Part shown: in pieces, positions 56,860 through 64,000 of the stretch
Layout: each line of letters starts with the position of its first letter
Position numbering within the stretch: the first letter of the stretch is position 1
Assembly: GCA_022494885.1 (NCBI GenBank)
Contig: JAGVSM010005018.1
Coordinates: 181,571-245,570 of the forward strand
Reading direction: 5' to 3'
From: Micrasema longulum
Taxonomy: Eukaryota > Arthropoda > Insecta > Trichoptera > Brachycentridae
DNA length: 64,000 nt
Made by a program: the position numbers and the translations under genes
Notes under the pieces: generated by a model
Database searches by the model: none
Told to the model about the DNA's origin: nothing
What the model saw: the letters and a program-made list of their open reading frames with translations, nothing else

Positions 56860-57226
56860 CAGGTTGTTCTTTAAACCCTGTCACATCCGAAACCACGATG
56901 ATCAGTATGGGCAAGAAGACATATTAGCATATTTAAAAAAATATTTAGAATATTTATTTTTTTTAAAAATAAAATATTTAAAAAGAAAATGGTTGCTTAC
57001 TTCTGCAGGGGAGGTGCGAGGGCGGCATGGCCGCGCGGTCGGTAGTGTACCAGACTCCCCCCTCCTCGTTTCTCCCCTGCGGAAGTAAGCAACCATTTGC
57101 TTTTTTTGATATTTTATTTAAAAAAAAATTATTCATTCTAAAAATGTATTTTAAGGTGCCAATATGTCTTCTTGCTCATACTGATCATCGTGGTTTCGGA
57201 TCTGACAGGGTTTAATGAACACCCTG
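56860..57226. mobile_element. TA-flanked foldback element
   Basis: The outer repeats are near-perfect over about 70 bp: CAGGTTGTTCTTTAAACCCT, then CCGAAACCACGATGATCAGT against its complement. Pairing continues after an AT-rich gap with GGTTGCTTACTTCTGCAGGG against its complement CCCTGCGGAAGTAAGCAACC. Nearly the whole 367 bp can fold on itself around a GC-rich core (GGCGGCATGGCCGCGCGGTC). TA lies on both sides. Confidence 0.8.
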
Positions 57227-57229
57227 TAT

Positions 57230-58227
57230 ATTATGTTGATTTAAAATAATTTTATTTTTTATTTTAATGCCTTTTTATTTTTAAAGAGTTTTGTATTTTT
57301 TTAAATTAAAAATTACACATAGAAAAGTACTGGCCTTTCAAATTTTTAATAAACTTATATGTGCCGTAAACATCGTATGTTAAAAATGCTTTTTTCGTAG
57401 GACTTTTTCAATATACAATACAAAATTTTAAAATATAGATTACACAAACATCACTCTGTCAGATTTAAAATTTACACTAAAAATGTATTATGTAACTTAG
57501 TAGACATTATAATAATAAATATGTACATCTCCCCTCCCCTCCTTATCCTCTCTTCAAGCATTTTGTCCTTATCCCGCCCAATTTACAGTAACTTAATGTT
57601 CTTAAAATAAATATTTAAAAAATCTTTGATTATTGAGTACATGAAAATAACATTTTTACACTTATAAATTGTATGTATTTATTTGATATGTAATATATTT
57701 TCTTTACTAACTTTGTATACTATGTGGAAATCTGTTATTAGTTCTGAGTTTATACACTATATCTGTTTGTTTACTAAAAAATATGTATGTAGAACTGTTG
57801 ATTTCCCAAATAAAATAAAATAAAATAAAACATAGAGTTTTCATATAAATCATTCAAATGTCCGTGTTTACACAGGCAAAATTGTATGTTTATTTGATTT
57901 ATTTTTATTTATGCTTTATTAAGTTAGTTCATAACATCTTAAGAACAAATATGAACTTTCAATAACATTACATTTTTTTATTAAAAAAAATTAAAAACAT
58001 ATTTTTTCAAATTAATTTCAAATATTTCACTCACTGAACGTCTCCAATCCCTTGTACATTGAGTTTTTAGACTCTGTTTTTCCCCCCATTGGTAATCATA
58101 CATTTTTTTATCCCTATAGTTTCATATGTATAACATTTTTGGTTAAAATGGTTTATATTAGATTTCGTAGTACCTACGTTGATGCATTATCCAATGCAGA
58201 TAATAGAACGATGATAATGAAATCAAT
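57230..58227. other. Intergenic; contains family D repeat at 57900-58160
   Basis: The first 650 bp are AT-rich with nothing recognised, ending in a TAAAA repeat at about 57808-57830. At 57900-58160 the order TTAAGTTAGTTCATAACATC, CCATTGGTAATCATACATTT and TTTCATATGTATAACA follows the distal part of the copy at 32600-32830. Confidence 0.5.
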
Positions 58228-58405
58228 AATTGAATCGGGTTGTGGTCCCATGGCTAGTGTCTCGGACTCACGGCTCAAAGGTATGTGGTTCGAATCCCAC
58301 TCTACCCCAACTTGATTCCCATTTTCTAATAGTGAGTTATTTACTACTCATTGAAAATGGCCTTCAAAATGAAATATTTGGGTAAATCATAAGAACGCAA
58401 ATATT
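58228..58405 (+). repeat. tRNA-derived SINE, family B
   Basis: A complete-looking copy: CGGGTTGTGGTCCCATGGCT, then GTGGTTCGAATCCCACTCTA, CAACTTGATTCCCATTTTCT and TTTGGGTAAATCATAAGAAC. Confidence 0.8.
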
Positions 58406-58594
58406 TCTATTAAAAAAAAAAAACAGTTTTTTTCAAATGGCATTACCATAGAATTAAGAATAGGCCGAAAACCGCATACGCACATCAAAGAGAAGGCGAC
58501 TAAACTACTCATAAATGAGTAGGTTTACGTTTTGACCCATATTAGTTTCTTTGTAGATGTCACTCAGTACGCAACTCCTGATTTCAATTGAACT

Positions 58595-58669
58595 ATGCCA
58601 TGTTGTGTCCTTTTAAAGTGTAGAAATACTGCTAGGATCTTAAAAAAACAGGATGGTATCACATTTCAC
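58595..58669 (+). CDS. Possible first exon of a THAP-domain protein
   Basis: ATG at 58595 opens a 25-codon frame: MPCCVLLKCRNTARILKKQD, then GITFH. THAP zinc-finger proteins start in just this way (MPxC, a second Cys, then a G-I-x-F-H block). Directly after the codon for His comes GTGTAA, a usable splice donor; without splicing the frame stops two codons later. The second half of the finger (the Cys-x2-His pair) should be in a later exon, which I could not find before the window ends. It could be a host gene, or a THAP-bearing transposon (P or Kolobok type). Confidence 0.4.
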
Positions 58670-58679
58670 GTGTAATTAG

Positions 58680-60010
58680 AAAACGAATGTTTAAGTATCA
58701 AATGCATTACTTAAAAATTGAATTATTTTTCTATCTGTCAGATTCTCGAAGAAACAAAATGGAAATTTCGTTAGTGTTGCCAGGGTAGTATTTTTTTTTA
58801 CCCTACTTTGCTCATCTAATGAGAGAACTAATGAAAATGGACCTCGGATTAAACAACTCTGTGGTGGACGTTTGACCGACATTATCTTTAAAACATCAAA
58901 TATTTAACACGATATAAAAATATCAGTTTTATGCAAAATTTCATTAATTCAATTACTCTTATTAAATGACTTATCTACTCTGTTGTGTCAATTAATATTT
59001 CCGCGTGCACAATAAAATTTTAGAGAAATTAACAGATTTCTTTTTTTTTACCTTACATTTTATGATTGTATTTTTTCCCACCGTGCAACATTACGCGGCG
59101 ACAACACGAATGCGCGCGGTGAAAGTGGGGAATAGTGGGGGGATTTTTGGACACAGCCCGATGCATTACTGGCGCTACACAACAAAACGTTATGCTTGTT
59201 CCATACCACAAATCTACAGATTATAATATTTCATTCATGGTTTACGACAATTTTTACCGCGTTTTTTATACCTACACTAATATTTTCCGCTATTGCTCGT
59301 GTTTTATCAATTCAAGACTGCCAACAACGATTGCGATATTAAAAATACATAATAATGTCCGAAGTAAGCTTTTAATGCCAAGAAAATGAATGAGAAACGT
59401 ACCTTTTATTGATTACTTATTGGATTATTCCATTTCAAAACAGATCGCAGCTGCAATGGGTAAAATGTTGCTAGCCGACAAAATTATATATTTTGATTTA
59501 AATGTCACTATTATCTCAAAAATTGCACATCATAATAATTTTATAATAGTTGTAAAGAATAATGAAACGATGTATACCTAGCGTAAAATAAGCCGCTGCC
59601 ATAACCACAACGAAAATAACACATGGGAAAAAATAAAATGTCACGAAAAACAATTGTTGAACCTTATTCGTCGGACTGTCAAAATTTCAATTTACCCAAA
59701 TTAGCACTTTATGGAAGGCGTTCCGGCTTGATAATAGCTATAAACCAAATTTGCCAAAGGTACTGAACTAATATGAACTAGATGCCGACAGATGGGTTTG
59801 ACAAATTTAATATTTATTTAAATAACTACGTGTTATAGATATGATTATGCCAGGTGTGGTATTTTGAAGAGTAATAGCTTGCGTAGAGATTGCCCTTTTA
59901 GCACGTTTTACATATTAAATATGTTATAAATTATTTATTTACATTATATAAAAAAAAAAACCTTTTCCATCTAATTTTGGTTTCAGAAAAGTTGGGTATT
60001 TTTATTTATA
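58680..60010. other. Intergenic, or intron of the THAP candidate: nothing recognised
   Basis: AT-rich DNA with a less AT-rich island at about 59080-59190 (ATTACGCGGCGACAACACGA). The open frames at 59005-59581 show no domain. Confidence 0.35.
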
Positions 60011-60019
60011 TTGCAACTT

Positions 60020-60305
60020 GCAACACCTTGGGCGATCGACGCGACCTCCTTCACGGGCTTTGGCCACACTATACGTATTTATTCATACATTCACAGTGTA
60101 TTATTATTATGGCAAGCATCCCTTATATAATGCATCCCCTTGTGATGTAAACACCGAGCGTTACTCCCTTTTCCCGCCACTCGCCATTGTGCAAGGGCGA
60201 AGTTCCGATTACGTCACGCGGCAGTTACGTCACCGCTGTGACGTCATCGGTGACTCACCGCTGGCTGTCATAAAACATTCCTATCGAAGCGGGGAAGTAA
60301 AATAG
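60020..60305. promoter_or_regulatory. GC-richer island with clustered CRE/AP-1-like sites
   Basis: Within 49 bases lie TTACGTCAC (60209-60217), TTACGTCAC again (60225-60233), a perfect palindromic CRE TGACGTCA (60239-60246) and the AP-1-like TGACTCA (60251-60257). Successive sites start 16, 14 and 12 bases apart. The surrounding 250 bp is richer in GC and CpG than its neighbours. It could be a promoter or enhancer for bZIP factors such as CREB or ATF. No gene start next to it can be identified. Confidence 0.45.
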
Positions 60306-60599
60306 TAGAGTTGATGTAGAATGTAGATGCGTCAGTGTAGTCTATGGAGGTTTCTGACATTCTGATAAATGTATGGTTATGGTACATAAATATTATAACG
60401 AACATCGCAATGTCATCGTTCCGAACCATTTGATTCAGTATAATTTGCTTTCCTTAATTTCTATCAATACAAAATAATGTCCGAATATCAACATAGGATA
60501 TTTAAATAAAAATTAGATAGGTACCCGAAGTGGGCGTGAGATTCCTACAAGAAGTATTTGGTACTTGACAAACTTATCTAAAAAAAACGAGACAATCAT

Positions 60600-61110
60600 A
60601 AATTCCTTATCCGTACCCAGCGGTCCATAGGGCACTGCATTGGTACGCCAAATGCGGCGTATTTTGACCATCTGCGGTATGAAGACAAGGTGATCAGGGC
60701 CGCGATTACGAACGGCTATCTTCATCGGTATACCTATACTAAGACGGCATAAACTAATATAGATATTTATGTATGAATGTGTGTATATTTGTACGAAAAT
60801 TCAAAGTATCTTCGTCGATAACCGGTAATTAAACACGTTTAGAAAAAATACATTGTAGAAAACTCAATTTTACTTTGTAGATAAAATTGAAGATAAATGT
60901 TAACTTCCCATCAGAATACATACCCAGAGTTACACTTAGGTGCCAGCTAACCCAGGGATAGTGAAATATTACAGTGAACGAAGCTTGAAGATTTCACGTT
61001 GACTCTGCCAGGAATTGAACACGGGACAACAAACTTTAGCGAACGCGCAAACTACTACATTACGAGGTGGACTTATCTCCACTCGGTGTTTCTTTCCAGG
61101 ATATTTTACC
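60600..61110 (-). repeat. SINE family A copy split by an unknown insert
   Basis: The SINE tail lies at 60600-60698 (CAGCGGTCCATAGGGCACTG, then CTGCATTGGTACGCCAAATG). The body and head lie at 60936-61110 (TAGGTGCCAGCTAACCCAGG, then CCAGGAATTGAACACGGGAC). The 237 bp in between (element X) begins GCCGCGATTACGAACGGCTA. Confidence 0.65.
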
Positions 61111-61113
61111 CAC

Positions 61114-62325
61114 CTAGGCGTCCACGCATCTGAGGAGCTCCCAACGCGATACCCAAGTCCGGACAAACTGACGGAAGAGTGCAAAATTCGTACTGTTGGC
61201 CATCAGATCCACATTCCATGCTGGTCGCATGACCCCTGTCAGACCATTCAGCATCTCATCTCTTGCATCATCTAATAGCACACAGTGCCACAGGATGTGT
61301 TCGGCCGATTGATGGTTATATCGGCAAGCACAGCTCGAGACAGGGGCAAGTCCAAGTTTATGAAGCTTGTCTCTAAACTCCCCATGTCCCGAAACCATGT
61401 GTGCAGTATGATGGTCAAACACCAAGAACTTACTACACATCCTGTGTCTGATGGAAGGTAAAAAAGACCACGTCCATCTCCCCGTACATGCCATGTCCCA
61501 TCTATTCTGCCGTTGATGGAGAGTTACGCCTCGCATAATATTACATAGTACGCTAAATCTTGTCTCGGAAGGGCGCAGCTCAACACCGAAGTATTCCATA
61601 TTCTCTCCTCTCCTCACAGAGCGTTTTACTACTGCCTCTCTTGCCTTAAAATATATTGGGAGAACTCCTGCAAGCACAGGAAGAGTCTCAGACGCCACAG
61701 TCCGATTTGCTCTTGTCAGTGCCAGCAGAGGAACCCTCTGTCCACTAAGAAGTGCTAGTCTAGCCACTCCGATATTCAAACGATGTACCCATACCTGGGC
61801 CGCATACATAACCTGGGCCACATAAGACCCACGATATAGGATCCGCAGGGCTGGAGAGCGGATTCTCCACTCAACACAACTTAGGCGACGTAAATGGAAA
61901 AAAAAATTTTAGCCTTTACCGAAACGGTCTTGATGTGCGTGAGAAACGACTGAGTTTTGTCTAGTTGAACACCAAGATACCGGACACGGTCTTGAAACCT
62001 GATGCTCTTCCCGTCCATCCTAACAACAGGGTTTCTCTCCCTATTCAGGTTCCCACGTAACATGAAGCCAATAGTCTTGTGAGGAGAGAATGAGAGTTTG
62101 TTTCTTTCACCCCATTTTAAGATGTCGTTCAAAGCATCACTAGCCTTCTTCTCTATCATAGCTCTTGATCCTCCAGAGACAAGAAGTAGCGCATCATCCG
62201 CATAAGCTACCGTCGTGCAACCCTTTGACAGCGGAAGTAATAAAAGGTCATCGAATAAAAGGTTCCACATGGTCGGCCCAAGAACCGAACCCTGAGGACA
62301 GCCCATAGTAGATAGCTGTCTAGAG
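61114..62325 (-). pseudogene. R1-like non-LTR retrotransposon, 3' part of ORF2
   Basis: On the minus strand it starts inside the RT domain: SRQLSTMGCPQGSVLGPTMW, catalytic VAYADDALL, then RVRYLGVQLDKTQSFLTHIK. After a one-base frame change at a run of A/T near 61893-61902 it continues PALRILYRGSYVAQVMYAAQ. It ends with the zinc-finger-like CACRYNHQSAEHILWHC. This order is typical of R1-clade elements. It is 5' truncated, and its 3' end abuts a SINE. It is nearly intact otherwise, so a fairly recent insertion. Confidence 0.85.
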
Positions 62326-62370
62326 ACAGTGAAATATTGCAGTGTAGTTAAATATTAAAACATTAAAATA

Positions 62371-63349
62371 CAGTTAAACGTCGTTTTACGTCGGGGTTCC
62401 GTTCCGAGAACACCAGCGCGCAGCGTAAAAAAAATCAGTGTAAAATGAACACAAATATAATAGAAGATATGATGTTAGGTTCTGTGTTCAAAGTCTAAGA
62501 ACAATCTAACATGTTTTTAATTTAATTAATTTTTTAATTTTAATTTTATTTATTTATTTAGAAAAACAACAGCAAAAGGCAAAGGATACATACAACATTA
62601 TAAAAAAAACATAAAATAAAGACAAATCAGTTTTCCACATAAATACAATTATAAAATCCAGTACAGTTAGTTTTTGTGTGTGAGGATGCGTAGGTAAGTG
62701 AGTGTAGTGTGGTTTTGGTAGGTATGTGAATATGTGTGTGAGTGTATATGGGTGTGAGGGTGGGTTTATGGACCGGGTAAGTGTGTGTTTGATATGAGTG
62801 AATAAATTTATTGTTAATGTGTTTATTTAATACATATTCTATATATACTCAAAATAAATTATAAATGTAGGTATTTAATAAATACAATTAAAATGCGTTT
62901 ACAAAATAAATAATAATCTCTTTATATGAATAATGATTTTTTTATAATAAACAATAACTCGCCAGTTCGTCGGTAGTCAATTAAATTCTCACAGTTTATT
63001 TTAAAAAAGCATCCAATTTTATTTGCGTTGATTTTTGTTTCCTTTCTTGCAGAATCATAGACAAATATTTGAAAATTTTTTCAATTTCAATAATAATAAA
63101 ATATAATCATACCTTTTTATTTTTTTAAAAAACAAAACGAAAACTAACTCTGAAATAATTTCACACACACAATAGGCTGCTCGCGTACACGGTAATATAA
63201 TAAAACAACATGTAAAAGTGTATCTGCTATTAGAATCGTGGCGCCTACTATCGTCTGGTGTTGGCCGAACTGGGGAATCCCACGCCGGCACCTACCGGCG
63301 TAATTGTAAATCGGCGTAAATCGAACTGACGTAAAATGACGTTTTGCTG
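62371..63349. mobile_element. TA-flanked DNA transposon relic or MITE (CAG..AAACGTC termini)
   Basis: The left end CAGTTAAACGTCGTTTTACG, then TCGGGGTTCCG mirrors the right end GAACTGACGTAAAATGACGT, then TTTGCTG. TA lies on both sides. The 980-bp interior has no transposase frame. It includes a TTTATTTATTTATTTAG tract at 62546-62562, perhaps a nested retroelement tail, and a GT-rich stretch at 62670-62800. Confidence 0.7.
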
Positions 63350-63359
63350 TATACACTTT

Positions 63360-63560
63360 GGCGGCTTCCGTGATGTAGAGGTCAAGACGCTTGACTCTCA
63401 GACGGAAGGTTCCGGGTTCGAATCCCGGTGAGAACACAAAAATTAAATGTGATTTTTCTCAAGCCTGGGTGTTTTGTGATGTAATTCACCACTGTAATTG
63501 GGCCTCCTGGCCTGTTGTGGTGCAAAAATAAAATAAAATAAATAAAAATAAAAACACACG
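63360..63560 (+). repeat. tRNA-derived SINE, family D2 (Glu-like head)
   Basis: The head CGGCTTCCGTGATGTAGAGG, then CTTGACTCTCAGACGGAAGG and GGGTTCGAATCCCGGTGAGA resembles a tRNA with a CTC-like anticodon loop, but the acceptor strands do not pair. The body is CTCCTGGCCTGTTGTGGTGC, and the 3' tail is an AAAATAAAATAAA repeat. It starts 10 bases from the end of the DNA element at 63349. Confidence 0.7.
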
Positions 63561-63561
63561 A

Positions 63562-63835
63562 GACCACCCCTATCCTGAACTCCAAACAGTAGAAAATGAT
63601 TTTTCTTTTAGACTATGATATCTAATTTTAAGGAACTTCTTTTTAAAACAAAAATTAATGTAAAATTACCACCCTATGTAAAGACGAGTTTTTACTATAT
63701 TAGGAAGGTATAAACGTTATTCTAAATAACTTATGTACCTACATACCCAATGTCATTTTATTATTTTTTTGCAAAACAATTTGGATCAATAAATAAATAA
63801 AAAAAACACCTTTCAAATCAATATTCCATTTGAAT
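63562..63835. other. Intergenic, nothing recognised
   Basis: AT-rich sequence between two SINEs, without an ORF or inverted repeat that I can support. Confidence 0.35.
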
Positions 63836-64000
63836 TTTTTAACCCGGGACCTCAAGCATGGTAGGCGATCCCGCCAACCACTACGCTACGAGGCGGAATT
63901 ATCTCCACTCGATGTTATTTTTCAGGGCAGCGATTATGAACGGCTATCTTTATCGGTATACCTATAATGAGACGGTATAAACTAATATCGATATTTATGT
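63836..64000 (-). repeat. SINE family A head followed by element X, cut by the window end
   Basis: The SINE head (CCGGGACCTCAAGCATGGTA, then CCAACCACTACGCTACGAGG) runs to about 63925. From there GCAGCGATTATGAACGGCTA, then ATCGGTATACCTATAATGAG repeats the start of the insert at 60699. The rest lies beyond the window. Confidence 0.65.

Noticed and set aside
60018..60305. 95-codon plus-strand open frame
   Set aside because: It covers the GC-richer CRE island, where stops are rarer. It has no domain and no codon pattern that I trust.
63362..63440. tRNA gene candidate (CTC-like anticodon loop)
   Set aside because: The B box is excellent, but the acceptor strands do not pair and a SINE body with an AAAATAAAATAAA tail follows.

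Overview
This window looks like insect nuclear DNA, most probably lepidopteran. The order is an inference from AT-rich, intron-heavy genes, dense SINEs, MITEs and non-LTR retrotransposons, and insect-like protein sequences; nothing here fixes the species. All four protein-coding genes were rebuilt by hand from ORF pieces, GT/AG splice sites and reading-phase continuity. Each splices to an uninterrupted reading frame of about the length expected for its family.

Layout. (1) 1504-15611, plus strand: kinesin-1 heavy chain (Khc), 19 coding exons, 958 residues. The P-loop, both switch motifs, the stalk and the IAK autoinhibitory tail motif can all be read. Exon 14 also has an open, coding-like extension that could make a tailless isoform. 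(2) 22635-33449, minus strand: a sorting nexin-29-like gene (RUN domain, coiled coil, PX domain), 10 exons. One splice donor overlaps a stop codon, so two C-termini are possible. (3) 36458-43012, plus strand: argininosuccinate lyase, 7 exons, 470 residues, with catalytic residues kept but some family-conserved positions changed. (4) 45570-56732, plus strand: allantoinase, 10 exons, 452 residues, with all six metal-ligand positions present. (5) 58595-58669, plus strand: a possible first exon of a THAP-domain protein, the only other host-like coding signal I see.

The rest is mostly mobile DNA. There are tRNA-derived SINEs of at least four families. There are many short inverted-repeat (MITE or foldback) elements, including two families that begin CAG next to TA. 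Non-LTR retrotransposon remnants include CR1/L2-like copies sharing one 3' end, RTE-like C-termini, an R1-like reverse transcriptase and an RNase H fragment. A hAT transposase relic is split by a retrotransposon zinc-knuckle fragment. Most of these sit in introns.

Function. The four genes do not form an operon-like unit. Khc and the SNX29-like gene converge and act in vesicle transport and endosomal sorting. SNX29-like and ASL are divergent, about 3 kb apart. ASL and allantoinase lie in tandem and both belong to nitrogen metabolism (arginine synthesis; purine degradation). That pairing may be chance. I found no CRISPR array, rRNA or convincing functional tRNA gene.
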